A DNA stretch of 64,000 bases from JAIEPT01 sp038217425. Its GTDB lineage: Bacteria; Planctomycetota; Planctomycetia; Gemmatales; Gemmataceae. Position numbers and translations under genes: made by a program. Below are positions 1-8,392 of the stretch, piece by piece. Location of the stretch: contig JBBQPM010000006.1 in the NCBI GenBank assembly GCA_038217425.1, positions 1-64,000 of the forward strand. The letters run 5' to 3'. Below the pieces are notes generated by a model. It did no database searches and was not told the DNA's origin. It saw only the letters and a program-made list of their open reading frames with translations. Positions within the stretch are counted from its first letter, which is position 1. The number at the start of each line of letters is the position of its first letter.

Positions 1-478
1 GGTCGGCGTCATTGGGAATCAGATAGGGGCCCTGGTCGTCGCAACCGCCGTGGGCCGCGAAGTAGAGGACGAGAGCCGAGTCCTTGATTTTGTCGAGACC
101 CTGATCCCAGGGAATATCGGAGCGGAACTCGCGCACATCTCGAGCGCGGAGCAGCGGACGGTCGGCGCCTTGGCCGAACGCTTGCAGCGACTTCGCCGTC
201 TTCGAGCCGGTGAGGTTGAGCGGCACGGTCAAGTTTTCTTCGTAGGACGCAGCGAAGATGAGCAGGGCGGCGGGTTTGGGGGGGGCGACCCAGGTCGACA
301 TCCAGAACATGCCGCCGCATACGGCGAGGAGCCCGACGGCGCCGGCGCCGATGCGCAAGAGGCGGCTGCTGCGCGCGCTGGCCGGTCCGGTACCGGTGCG
401 CCATGCTGAGGGCGCAGCCGGCCCCCCGGCGCTTTCCGGCGCTGGTTTCCACGACCCGCCCGCGGCATCGCTGGCCAT
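1..478 (-). CDS. Membrane-anchored caspase-like (peptidase C14) protein, 5' part only
   Basis: The reading frame opens with an ATG at 478 and runs off the left edge of the window, so only about 159 N-terminal residues are visible. A hydrophobic segment around residues 45-62 should anchor the protein in the membrane. It is followed by the start of a caspase-like fold, with the sequence YFAAHGG carrying the expected catalytic histidine near residue 147, then GPYLIPNDAD, a typical stretch after that histidine in bacterial caspase homologues. The catalytic cysteine lies outside the window. Caspase-like proteins are abundant in planctomycetes, where their substrates are mostly unknown. It is divergent from the S41 peptidase gene. 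Assignment to the fold is fairly secure; the domain content of the C-terminus cannot be seen. Confidence 0.75.
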   Translation of the reverse strand, partial: MASDAAGGSWKPAPESAGGPAAPSAWRTGTGPASARSSRLLRIGAGAVGLLAVCGGMFWMSTWVAPPKPAALLIFAASYEENLTVPLNLTGSKTAKSLQAFGQGADRPLLRARDVREFRSDIPWDQGLDKIKDSALVLYFAAHGGCDDQGPYLIPNDAD

Positions 479-719
479 GTTGCGTTCTCGTCGTCTGTGG
501 GAGATTTCCACGCACTAAATGAAGTCGCTGACATCCCCTGATCTCTCATATCTTACCAGGCTTGTCCAGCACTTGAGACGATTTTCCCTTCAGCTCGCGC
601 CCGAGATGCTTTCCATGCCTCGCATTGGTCTCGCGTCGTTTGCGGCGACTGAGTATAATTTGCCGGCGATCCCGATTTTTCCACGGATGGAAAAACGCAA
701 CTCCCACCCAAGGTGACGC

Positions 720-2183
720 ATGTCCCGTTGGAATTTGGCCTGCATCGTCAGTCTTTTCTCGCTCGCTCTCCTGGGAATCTCGCTCTCCTACAGCGCCCCC
801 TCGCGCGACTCCAGTCTGGTGCGCAAGCACGAAAACCTCAAACTCCTCGTCGACGTTCTCGACGAAGTCCAGGCCAAGTACGTCAAGGAGATGGACGCCA
901 AGAAGATGCGCGAACTCGTCGAATCGATGATCACCTCCGGCCTCGAAAAGCTCGATCCTCATTCGAGCTTCTACAACGACGCCGAGTACAAGCAGCTTCG
1001 CTCGCAAAGCAAGGGACGCTTCGGCGGCATCGGCATCCGCATCGGTCTGGACCGCAGCGGGCAGATCATCGTCGAAAGCCCCATGGTCGGCACTCCCGCA
1101 TATGAAGCGGGCATCCTGGCAGGCGACGTCATCGTCAAAGTCAACGACGTCTCCACGGAGAACATGACGCTCAAGAAAATTGTCGAACACATCCAGGGCG
1201 AGCCCGGCACCAAGATCAAGATGTCTATCCTGCACGAAGGCGACAAGGAGCCGGTCGACCTGGAAATCACTCGGGCCGAGATCAAGGTCGACTCCGTCAC
1301 CGGCGACACTCGGGTTCGCGACCGCCTGGACGAATGGAACTTCTGGATCGATCCCGAACTCAAGATCGGTTACGTCCGCGTCAACGGCTTCACCGAAACG
1401 ACCACCGACGAGCTCGTCCGCGTGGTGCAGGGCTTGCAGAAAGCCGACATGAAGGGACTCATCATCGATCTACGCAACAATCCCGGCGGATTGCTGAAGT
1501 CGGCGGTCGAGGTCAGTTCGCTGTTTCTACCCGAGGGAAAGCCCGTGGTGACCACGAAGAGCCGAGTGCGCGAGGACGCGCCGCTGACGGCGCGCAATCA
1601 TCCCAACGTGAAGCCGAACAATTTCCCGATCGCGATCCTGGTGAACCGCTTCAGTGCCAGCGCCAGCGAAATCGTCGCCGCGGCTCTGCAGGACCATGGG
1701 AGGGCGATCATCGTGGGTGAACGATCGTACGGCAAAGGGAGCGTGCAGAACATTATTCCGATGGAAAGCGAGATGAGCGCCCTGAAGCTGACGACCGCGA
1801 CGTACTGGCGGCCCAATCGTGAGAACATGCACCGTTTCCCCGAAATGAAGGAAGAGGACACCTGGGGCGTGAAGCCGAGCCTGGGCTATGAGGTGAAGCT
1901 CAGCCTCGAAGAACAGCAGCGCTACTTCAAGTGGCGCCGGGATCGCGACATCGTCCGCAAACCCGGACAGGAGATCAAGGTCGACGAGAAGCTCGCCGAC
2001 TTCAAGGACCGCGTGTTGGAGAAGGCACTGGAATATGTCCGCGGCGAGTTGAACAAGCAAGGCCTGGCGCCGACGGTATTACCCGCAAACGCGGAACTAC
2101 CGGAAATCCCACGGCTGCGCCGCCCCGCAGTCGACATCCGCATGCGTGCCGATGCCGTGCGAACGAGTCGCGCGGGATCGTAA
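720..2183 (+). CDS. S41 family C-terminal processing peptidase (CtpA/Prc type)
   Basis: This 487-residue protein starts with a membrane or signal segment (residues 8-24), followed by a helical region, a PDZ domain around residues 98-185 containing GRFGGIGI, and an S41 protease domain. The Ser-Lys catalytic dyad appears intact: Ser314 in FSASASEI and Lys339 in RSYGKG, 25 residues apart as in E. coli Prc. Such proteases act outside the cytoplasm and trim the C-termini of envelope proteins. An ATG start is used; a TATAAT-like hexamer lies at 654-659 upstream, without a convincing -35 box. The gene is followed by a long inverted repeat and then by a second envelope protease of HtrA type, which suggests a local protein-quality-control pair, although they are separated by more than 300 bases. 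Confidence 0.93.
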   Translation: MSRWNLACIVSLFSLALLGISLSYSAPSRDSSLVRKHENLKLLVDVLDEVQAKYVKEMDAKKMRELVESMITSGLEKLDPHSSFYNDAEYKQLRSQSKGRFGGIGIRIGLDRSGQIIVESPMVGTPAYEAGILAGDVIVKVNDVSTENMTLKKIVEHIQGEPGTKIKMSILHEGDKEPVDLEITRAEIKVDSVTGDTRVRDRLDEWNFWIDPELKIGYVRVNGFTETTTDELVRVVQGLQKADMKGLIIDLRNNPGGLLKSAVEVSSLFLPEGKPVVTTKSRVREDAPLTARNHPNVKPNNFPIAILVNRFSASASEIVAAALQDHGRAIIVGERSYGKGSVQNIIPMESEMSALKLTTATYWRPNRENMHRFPEMKEEDTWGVKPSLGYEVKLSLEEQQRYFKWRRDRDIVRKPGQEIKVDEKLADFKDRVLEKALEYVRGELNKQGLAPTVLPANAELPEIPRLRRPAVDIRMRADAVRTSRAGS

Positions 2184-2218
2184 ATTAGAGTAGTGTCGGG
2201 TGTAGGTGCGAAAAAGCT

Positions 2219-2332
2219 AACCACAGAGACACAGAGAGCACAGAGGAAGAGGGGGAGAAAGAATGGCTTTGGCCGCCCTTATTTTTCTCACCTTCTCTCT
2301 TTCTTCTCTGTGCTCTCTGTGTCTCTGTGGTT
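2219..2332. repeat. Long inverted repeat with CACAGAGACACAGAG arms
   Basis: Two arms of about 30 bases (roughly 2219-2250 and 2302-2332) are nearly perfect reverse complements; the core is ACCACAGAGACACAGAGAGC. The spacer is purine-rich on the left and pyrimidine-rich on the right, so it can extend the stem. The element lies 36 bases after the S41 peptidase stop codon and occupies most of the 327-base gap before the HtrA gene. The same words occur as dispersed repeats in many planctomycete and verrucomicrobial genomes as far as I recall. It could act as a terminator-like hairpin. The rest of the gap holds only a possible promoter region (TAAACT at 2385-2390). Confidence 0.85.
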
Positions 2333-2510
2333 GGCTTTGAATTTGAAAGCAGTCCCCGCGCCGACGCGTTCCACACAGATTTGGTAAACTTTGCGGGCGA
2401 GGACGACTTCGTCCGCCGATATTTCCGCGGAACTTTCGCATTTCCTCAATTCCGACTCAAGTCGCCGATTACAATTGCGTGCTCTCACCCCAAGCACGCG
2501 GAGTTCGGCG

Positions 2511-3614
2511 ATGACGAAACGTAATTTTTACGGGCTGGTCCTGGCCGGGATTTGCCTCGGCTTCTTCGGTTCGATCTTCTGGCACAACGCCGCCTCCGCA
2601 CAACTTCCGGGCCAGCCGGCCGATCCTCTCATTCAACTCAGCGAACGCTTCGAACGCGTGGCCGAGAAGGTCATCGGCAGCGTCGTCTCCGTCGAGGCGG
2701 TCAAGCCGGCCAAAACGTCGAAGACCAAGCCGATCGAGGAATCAGGCTCGGGCGTCGTCATCAAGATTGAGGGGAGGGCAGGGTACTTCGTCCTTACCAA
2801 CAACCACGTCATCTCACAGGCGCCCGCGAATCAGATCACGATCCACTTCATGGACGGCAAGATCTTCCGCCCCGTGCAGGTCTGGACCGATCCGGAGACC
2901 GACATCGCCGTCATGAAGATCGACAGCCCGACGACGCTGCCGACCGCCGTGCTGGGCAACAGCGATAGCGTGCGCGTGGGCCGATGGGTGCTGGCGATGG
3001 GGAGCCCGTTCGGCCTAAATCAGACGGTGACGCACGGCATCATCAGCGCCCGCGACCGCGGCCAGGTGAGCCTTGGCAATCAGATTCGCATCAAGGAATT
3101 TTTGCAGACCGACGCGGCCATCAACCCCGGTTCGAGCGGCGGCCCCCTCGTGGACCTGAATGGAGAAGTCATCGGCATCAACACCGCCATCGCCTCGCAC
3201 AACGGCTCCAACAGCGGCGTCGCCTTCAGTATCCCGATCAATCTCGTCAAGAAGGTCGTCGGTCAAATGCTCTCGCAGGGCGCCGTCCAGCGCGGCTACC
3301 TGGGCATGCAGCTCGCGCAGGGATTCGAGGCGGGCGACGCGTTTCGCCTGGGTCTGGACAAGGTTCAGGGCGCGTTGGTCGAGAAGATCTACGCCGAAAC
3401 CCCGGCGGCAACTGCGGGTCTGAAAGTCAACGACGTCATCTTGCAGGTGGAGACGGTGGAGATCCGCAACGAGAACCACTTGATCAACCTCATCAGTAGT
3501 TTGCCGATCGGCCAAAAAGTGCGTGTACAGGTGTGGCGCGAGCGGAACCCAGTCTGGCTCGAGGCGGTCGTGGGCGACTGGGCGAAGGCGCAAGCGAAGT
3601 TTCGGGCGGATTGA
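2511..3614 (+). CDS. HtrA/DegP-like trypsin-fold serine protease with one PDZ domain
   Basis: The 367-residue protein has an N-terminal hydrophobic segment (residues 8-30) ending in a signal-peptidase-like ASAQ, so it is probably exported. The trypsin-fold domain carries an intact triad: His99 in TNNHV, Asp131 in TDIAV and Ser209 in NPGSSGGPL. A single PDZ domain follows from about residue 262 (YLGMQL) to the end. The reading frame is open further upstream, but the ATG at 2511 is preferred because the signal sequence begins there. HtrA proteases degrade or refold misfolded envelope proteins. Most DegP proteins have two PDZ domains; one PDZ resembles the DegS/short HtrA layout. A palindromic repeat begins four bases after the stop codon. 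Confidence 0.93.
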   Translation: MTKRNFYGLVLAGICLGFFGSIFWHNAASAQLPGQPADPLIQLSERFERVAEKVIGSVVSVEAVKPAKTSKTKPIEESGSGVVIKIEGRAGYFVLTNNHVISQAPANQITIHFMDGKIFRPVQVWTDPETDIAVMKIDSPTTLPTAVLGNSDSVRVGRWVLAMGSPFGLNQTVTHGIISARDRGQVSLGNQIRIKEFLQTDAAINPGSSGGPLVDLNGEVIGINTAIASHNGSNSGVAFSIPINLVKKVVGQMLSQGAVQRGYLGMQLAQGFEAGDAFRLGLDKVQGALVEKIYAETPAATAGLKVNDVILQVETVEIRNENHLINLISSLPIGQKVRVQVWRERNPVWLEAVVGDWAKAQAKFRAD

Positions 3615-3618
3615 TTGT

Positions 3619-3680
3619 CGTGGGGCACGTTTTTAACGTGCCAGTTTTTTGGACTCGGCACGTTAAAAACGTGCCCCACG
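3619..3680. repeat. Paired palindrome (GGCACGTT...AACGTGCC family)
   Basis: Arms 3619-3642 and 3657-3680 are perfect reverse complements of 24 bases, and each arm contains its own palindrome GGCACGTT/AACGTGCC. The element sits between convergent genes. Its right arm encodes the last six residues and the stop codon of the minus-strand nucleotidyltransferase gene. It could serve as a bidirectional terminator. Confidence 0.9.
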
Positions 3681-4268
3681 GCAGAGATGCTCGTAATCTG
3701 CGGGCGTGTCCAGATCCCACAGAATCGCTTCGCTCTCCCACGCCACCTCCACGCACGGCTGTCCGCGGAAGTAGCGATTCAATCCAGCGCCCGCCGACAC
3801 GTTGCGCAAACCTTCCACATGGCGCCAGCGGAACAGCGTCGGATGGCCGCGCTTGCCGAGGTACGACGGCACGAAGATCGATTCACTTTCCCGCGACTCC
3901 GCTTCGAATATCAAGCGCCGAACGACGGCCGGATCGAGCGTCGGATGGTCCGCGGGGAGCAACAGCACCCCGTCGTTCGGCTGCGGATGATGTTCGGCTT
4001 CCAGCCAGTCCAGACCATGCAGCACCGTCGCCCGCATGTCGGGCGTCTCGTACGGCAACAGCGCCACCGACGCCCCGGCGGCCAAGCGAACAACCTCGGC
4101 CAACTCCGCGCGCGTGACGACCACGACGACCTCGACGCCGCCTGCTTTCACGGCGGCGATGACGTGCTCCAGCACGGTGGCGCCCCACAGCGGCAGGCTC
4201 AGCTTCGGCACGCCCATGCGCTCGCTTTTCCCGGCCGCCGGGATCAGGCCGAAGATTGATATACCCAT
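3663..4268 (-). CDS. MobA/MocA-like nucleotidyltransferase (molybdenum cofactor type)
   Basis: The 201-residue protein has the N-terminal nucleotide-binding signature LIPAAGKSERMGVPK (residues 8-22) of the MobA-like NTP transferase family, then LLLPADHP at about residues 102-109, matching the metal-binding Asp of MocA/MobA. Relatives transfer CMP or GMP to molybdopterin, but related enzymes activate other phosphorylated compounds, so the substrate is uncertain; no other molybdenum cofactor gene is nearby. It is the last gene of a minus-strand operon, one base from the ParA-like gene. The final six residues (CRGARF) and the TAA stop are encoded inside a palindromic repeat, so the natural C-terminus may have been replaced by insertion of the repeat. 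Confidence 0.85.
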   Translation of the reverse strand: MGISIFGLIPAAGKSERMGVPKLSLPLWGATVLEHVIAAVKAGGVEVVVVVTRAELAEVVRLAAGASVALLPYETPDMRATVLHGLDWLEAEHHPQPNDGVLLLPADHPTLDPAVVRRLIFEAESRESESIFVPSYLGKRGHPTLFRWRHVEGLRNVSAGAGLNRYFRGQPCVEVAWESEAILWDLDTPADYEHLCRGARF

Positions 4269-4269
4269 G

Positions 4270-5025
4270 TCACTCCATGATCCGATTGACGACTTTTTGC
4301 ACTTCTTTCGTCCAGACGTGATCGGGATAACAGAGCACGAAAATGTCGCTGCTTGCCAGCTGCATCAGTTCCTCGCACAGCGGGAAGACGCCGGCGACGT
4401 CGACGTTGTACGTGTTCTCCGCAAGCTTCTTGAGCTTGGCGAAGTCCATCGACGTCAGCACCTTGTTGATCATCATGAGCAACTTCTGCACCTTCAGCTT
4501 GCGCGCGACTTCTACCGTGACGGCCGTCCCCTGGTAATCCTGGTGGTCGGGCCGAAGGATGAGCAGGAAAATGTCAGCGATGGCGATGGAGAGGAGCGTC
4601 TCCTCGTTGAGCCCGGGGTGGGTGTCGATGAAGAGGTAATCGAGATTCAGGGCGGCGCCCAGATCCATGAAGCCGTCGTTGAGTTTGCTGACGTCGTATC
4701 CTTCGCGCAGAACCTTGGCGATCTCGCCCGACTTGAGGCTTGACGGCGTCAGGTAGACGGCGCCCCCCTTGGCCTGGACCTCCTCGATCGGGATGTGGTA
4801 GGCGGTGTCTTCGATGGCGCAATGGCCCCAGAGATAGTCGTTGAGCGAGCGGTTGACTTTCTTTTCGTCGAGTTGAAAGAGTACGTGGATGCCGGGGGAC
4901 TGGATGTCGGTATCGACGATGCCGACCCGTTTGCCGCGCAGAGCGACGGACGTGGCGAGGTTGGCGGTGAGGTTCGATTTGCCGGTGCCGCCGCGGTAGG
5001 AATGAACGGCGATGATCCGCGTCAT
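4270..5025 (-). CDS. ParA/MinD-family P-loop ATPase
   Basis: The 251-residue cytoplasmic protein begins with a deviant Walker A motif, YRGGTGKSNLTANLA (residues 9-23), followed by the switch sequence VDTDIQSPG and the Walker B-like LDYLFIDTHPG around residue 134, all typical of the ParA/MinD/Mrp group. The ParA signature lysine of KGG is replaced by arginine here (RGG). The N-terminus starts at the strand, so the Walker motif is in its usual place. It overlaps the upstream response-regulator gene by four bases (ATGA) and is likely translationally coupled to it. This pairing suggests an ATPase whose localisation or activity is tied to two-component signalling, for instance in positioning a surface or division structure; that role is inference. 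Confidence 0.9.
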   Translation of the reverse strand: MTRIIAVHSYRGGTGKSNLTANLATSVALRGKRVGIVDTDIQSPGIHVLFQLDEKKVNRSLNDYLWGHCAIEDTAYHIPIEEVQAKGGAVYLTPSSLKSGEIAKVLREGYDVSKLNDGFMDLGAALNLDYLFIDTHPGLNEETLLSIAIADIFLLILRPDHQDYQGTAVTVEVARKLKVQKLLMMINKVLTSMDFAKLKKLAENTYNVDVAGVFPLCEELMQLASSDIFVLCYPDHVWTKEVQKVVNRIME

Positions 5026-6221
5026 GCGTCCTTTCCTCCGGCCATCTTGCGCGCCCGGCTTCGCAGCGTTTCGGCGCGCTTCTGCAGATCCTGAAAGTAC
5101 TCCGATTCGGTCACTTCCGCTACCTGGGTCTTCTTACGAGATTCGTCGATCTCGATCTTGAGCTGCTGCACCTGATGTTTGAGCCGTTGCTCGCGTGCCT
5201 GCACCTCTCGGCCCATACGCTGAAAGACGCGCGCGAGCTGACCCAACGCGTCGGTCCGCAGCGCGATCTCGTCGAGCACGCCGGGATCGAATTGGCCCGC
5301 CTCGAGGGCGCTGGCCGCGGTCATCACGGTGTTCACGCTGCGTAGATAGGCCAGCTCCTGATCGCGCAGTCGCTTCTGTTCGAGCGATGCGCTCACGCGG
5401 GCTCGCAAGATGACGGGGTCGAACGGTTTGGGCAGAAAATCCTCGGCCCCCATCTCGATACAGCGGACCACGCTCTGAATTTCGTCCAGCGACGAGATCA
5501 TGATGATCGGCACATCGCGCCAGGCCGGGTTCGCCTTCGCCTGGCGCAGGACTTCGAAGCCGTCGACCTCGGGCATGAGGATGTCGAGCAGCATGAGATC
5601 CAGACCGCCCAGCGCGAGACGCTGGAGCGCTTCGTTGCCATTGGCTGCCTGTTCGACGGCGTAGCCTTCGCGGGTCAGTCGGCGATACAGCATGTCGCGA
5701 TTGTTGGCGACGTCGTCGACGACGAGGATGCGTGCGGAACCGACGACGGCGTCGCCGGGTTGGACGTCGGAGGAGGGCAGGGGGGAGGCTTTGTGTTCGC
5801 CCCCCATGATGCGCGGATCCTGATGCAGGAAGCGATCCATGTTGAAGAGCGCCGCCCCGACCTTCTCGACGTCACCGGCAAACTCCTCGGCGCCGAGCGC
5901 TGCGATCTGGGTTTCGAGGGCGGTGAGATGCCTTTGCAATTCGCGCTGCGGCGGCAGCAAAACGATGCGCAGCTTCTCGACGTCGGCCACGCGCAAGTCC
6001 TCACGGCCTGGCGGCAGGCCGTCGCCGATCTGCGCCAGCATGGTATGACCCAGCGCGGGGATCGCTTCGAGGTCGGCGAGAAGTTGCTCGGGGCCCTCGT
6101 CCCGCGCCACCTCGAGCATCATGTCGCCGTAACCGAGGATATGGTTGACGAAGGTGCGTAAGTCGTGCCGAATGCGCGACACCGTCTCGGGCGACAACGG
6201 AGCGTCCACGGTCTCATTCAT
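5022..6221 (-). CDS. Receiver protein with N-terminal histidine-kinase DHp domain and C-terminal coiled coil
   Basis: The 399-residue protein starts with a DHp-like helix, SRIRHDLRTFVNHILGYG (His19 in the phospho-acceptor position), but no HATPase domain follows. A canonical receiver occupies about residues 163-280, with phospho-acceptor Asp213 (LLDILMPEVDG) and Lys265 (LPKPFD). The C-terminal part is charged and helical (SLEQKRLRDQE onward, residues 278-399) and probably forms a coiled coil. The protein therefore cannot autophosphorylate but could relay phosphate between its His and the receiver Asp or from a separate kinase. It overlaps the CheY-like gene upstream and the ParA-like gene downstream by four bases each, so the three products are likely made together. 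Confidence 0.88.
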   Translation of the reverse strand: MNETVDAPLSPETVSRIRHDLRTFVNHILGYGDMMLEVARDEGPEQLLADLEAIPALGHTMLAQIGDGLPPGREDLRVADVEKLRIVLLPPQRELQRHLTALETQIAALGAEEFAGDVEKVGAALFNMDRFLHQDPRIMGGEHKASPLPSSDVQPGDAVVGSARILVVDDVANNRDMLYRRLTREGYAVEQAANGNEALQRLALGGLDLMLLDILMPEVDGFEVLRQAKANPAWRDVPIIMISSLDEIQSVVRCIEMGAEDFLPKPFDPVILRARVSASLEQKRLRDQELAYLRSVNTVMTAASALEAGQFDPGVLDEIALRTDALGQLARVFQRMGREVQAREQRLKHQVQQLKIEIDESRKKTQVAEVTESEYFQDLQKRAETLRSRARKMAGGKDA

Positions 6222-6592
6222 GACGCTTGTTTTCCCAGGAGGGCTTCGATCTTGCCGAGAAGTCTCGGCAGCTCAATCGGCTTGGTGTCGTAATCGTCGC
6301 ACCCGGCGGCGAGGGCCTTCTCGCGATCCTCCGCCTGAGCGTGCGCCGTGAGGGCGATGACGGGAATGCGCTGCGTCGCCGGGTCTGCCTTGATCTGTCG
6401 GGTCGCTTCGAGACCGTCGATGACCGGGAGGCTGACATCCATCAGAATGAGATCCGGGAGCGCGGCCTTGGCCTGGGTCACGCCCTCGCCGCCATCGACA
6501 GCCATGACGACCTCGAAGCCCTTGCGAATCAAGCGACGCGAGAGCATGTCACGGTTCATTTCGTTGTCTTCGACGAGTAAAATCTTGGCCAT
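6218..6592 (-). CDS. Single-domain CheY/DivK-like response regulator
   Basis: The 124-residue protein is one receiver domain with all key residues: acidic pair Glu8-Asp9 (LVEDNE), phospho-acceptor Asp52 (LMDVSLPVIDG), Thr82 (ALTAHA) and Lys104 (DTKPIE). There is no output domain, as in CheY and DivK. It is the first gene of the four-gene minus-strand operon, with a strong ribosome-binding site (AAAAGGAGCGG) just before the ATG. A TAGAAT hexamer at 6618-6613 on the minus strand is a candidate -10 box. Its likely partners are the DHp-receiver protein and ParA-like ATPase encoded downstream; no complete histidine kinase is present in the window. Confidence 0.94.
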   Translation of the reverse strand: MAKILLVEDNEMNRDMLSRRLIRKGFEVVMAVDGGEGVTQAKAALPDLILMDVSLPVIDGLEATRQIKADPATQRIPVIALTAHAQAEDREKALAAGCDDYDTKPIELPRLLGKIEALLGKQAS

Positions 6593-6837
6593 GCTCCGCT
6601 CCTTTTGCGCCTATTCTACGCAAGCGGCGAGCGGGTTGCACTGGCAAAATGCCGAGTCGAAACCGACGAATCGCCTTGAAAGTTTTCCTTTTTTTTCCGG
6701 AACGCTGTCGCAATCGTTCACGAATGCACATTTGGAAAGGTAGGCGACCGCTTCGGGCGCCGTTCGCACTCCGCGAAAACGGGCGTTCTCTCCTCATCTC
6801 CCGGACTCGGCTCTTCCTTCCGGCGCAAGGAGCGGGT

Positions 6838-8292
6838 ATGAAAGATCGGACTCAGCTGGAAATACATAAAGTCGCGGGCAATTCGCTGGACGCGCTCATT
6901 CAATCGCAAAAGTACGATTCCATCGAAGATCTTCTGCTCTGGCTTCGGCCGATCTGTCGCTATCTGGACAAATGTCAAGAACAGGGCCTCGGCGGTTTTG
7001 TCATCCGGCCGAAAACGATTCGTCTGGACGAAACCGGCAAAGCACAACTGATTTCGACGGCTTCGCAGCAACTCAAGACCGAATCGGACGCGCGGAAGGT
7101 GCGAAACGCCGATCTCGTGGCGCTCAATGGTTGTACGTACGAGTTTCTAACGGCGCGCTCGGGAGCCGTTGCGAATTCCGCCGGCGCTGCCGTCGAACCG
7201 CTAGGAAACCTGCGCCCCGACCTGAGTGGAGGCGTCTGCGAAATCGTGGACAAGATCATGCGCGACCGGGCCGCGCCGTTCGGCAGCTTCATGTCGTATG
7301 CGGTAGCACTCTATGACGCGAACGACTTCTCGCTGGAGCTTACCGATGAGGACCAAGAATTACTCCCGGATGTCGCCCCGGCGCCAATCGCACCGCCGAC
7401 TCGTCCGCGCCGCCGACGCGCGTTTCTGAGCCGTCGTCAGGGGATCGCGTTGCTGATACTGGCGACGCTAGTCAGCGGACTGTTGTGCAAGGATCTGGTG
7501 CTGAACGCAGGGGCGAGCTTTATCCAGAAAGTGGGCAACGGGTTGGACGCCAATGCGGATTTGGCAGCGTCGACGACCAAATCCGCCTTGGCCTCCGCGG
7601 AACTCGACGCCGCGAGACAACAGTTGGCGGAGAAAGCGAGCCAATTGGCCGCACTGCAAACGAACTTCCAGAACAAACTTGAAGGCGAGATTCTCACGAG
7701 GGCGGCATTGGAGAATCAGGTTGAGGAAAACGCGGAAACGCTGAAAATATTGAAGGCTGATCTATCTAAAACCTTGCTTGCCAACGACAAGTTGCGTCAA
7801 AAACTCGAGCAGTGTGCAAGCGAAGTCGTCGATCTGCAAGGGAAGCTTGACGATAAAGACCTGATTCTCTCCCAAGCGAAGGACAACGAGAAGTCGGCCA
7901 AGGCAGGACTGGAGATGGCATTCGCTGTTTCGAAAGAAGTTTCGTTGTATTTCCTCATCGAGAACGTGACGGACCAGACCATATTCTGCGAGGTGGATGC
8001 TCAGAAAATTGATGGCACTTGGCGGGGTTACAAGGAACACAAATTAGGGCCCGGTCAAAAATCTCGATACAAAACGGATCCAGGTCATGTTTGGGTTCGT
8101 GTTCGCTACAATCGCACTCAGCTAATCGGTAGCGAAAGCGATTGGAAAACGATCAACATCCATGCTCAGGTGTTCTCCGCGAAAGGCATTATCGTAAACG
8201 ACGACGTCGACTCGCTGTACCGATTTCGTTACGCCGAAAATCGGACAGAAATCGAACTTCACGACGTCCTTCGCAATGAGCGGGAGAGGTAG
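6838..8292 (+). CDS. Membrane protein with degenerate kinase C-lobe, coiled coil and extracytoplasmic domain
   Basis: The ATG at 6838 follows a good ribosome-binding site (AAGGAGCGGGT); the frame is open further upstream but has no such site. Of 484 residues, about 1-180 resemble the C-lobe of a bacterial Ser/Thr kinase: LLLWLRPICRYLD, then GFVIRPKTIRLDETG where HRDLKPxNIxLDExG is expected, NADLVALNGCTYEFLTARSG in place of SDLYALGCxLYELLTG, and LRPDLSGGVCEIVDKIM before the C-terminal helix. The N-lobe, catalytic Asp and DFG are missing, so it should be catalytically dead. A membrane helix lies at about 202-218, a coiled coil at about 235-355, and a beta-rich domain (VSLYFLIENVTDQTIFCEV) at 360-484, probably outside the cytoplasm. 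Function unknown; a sensor scaffold is plausible. Confidence 0.8.
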   Translation: MKDRTQLEIHKVAGNSLDALIQSQKYDSIEDLLLWLRPICRYLDKCQEQGLGGFVIRPKTIRLDETGKAQLISTASQQLKTESDARKVRNADLVALNGCTYEFLTARSGAVANSAGAAVEPLGNLRPDLSGGVCEIVDKIMRDRAAPFGSFMSYAVALYDANDFSLELTDEDQELLPDVAPAPIAPPTRPRRRRAFLSRRQGIALLILATLVSGLLCKDLVLNAGASFIQKVGNGLDANADLAASTTKSALASAELDAARQQLAEKASQLAALQTNFQNKLEGEILTRAALENQVEENAETLKILKADLSKTLLANDKLRQKLEQCASEVVDLQGKLDDKDLILSQAKDNEKSAKAGLEMAFAVSKEVSLYFLIENVTDQTIFCEVDAQKIDGTWRGYKEHKLGPGQKSRYKTDPGHVWVRVRYNRTQLIGSESDWKTINIHAQVFSAKGIIVNDDVDSLYRFRYAENRTEIELHDVLRNERER

Positions 8293-8392
8293 TGACGTTG
8301 CGAATCACTTGATAAAAGACCGCGGTCCGGGAGACCAGGGTCGCCGATGAACACGGCCTTGAGGTAAAATGGCGAACACGAAGGGGAGGCGG

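Noticed and set aside
9..515. 168-codon minus-strand frame at the left end
   Set aside because: It is arginine-rich and out of frame with the caspase-like coding sequence, which shows a membrane helix and YFAAHGG on the same strand.
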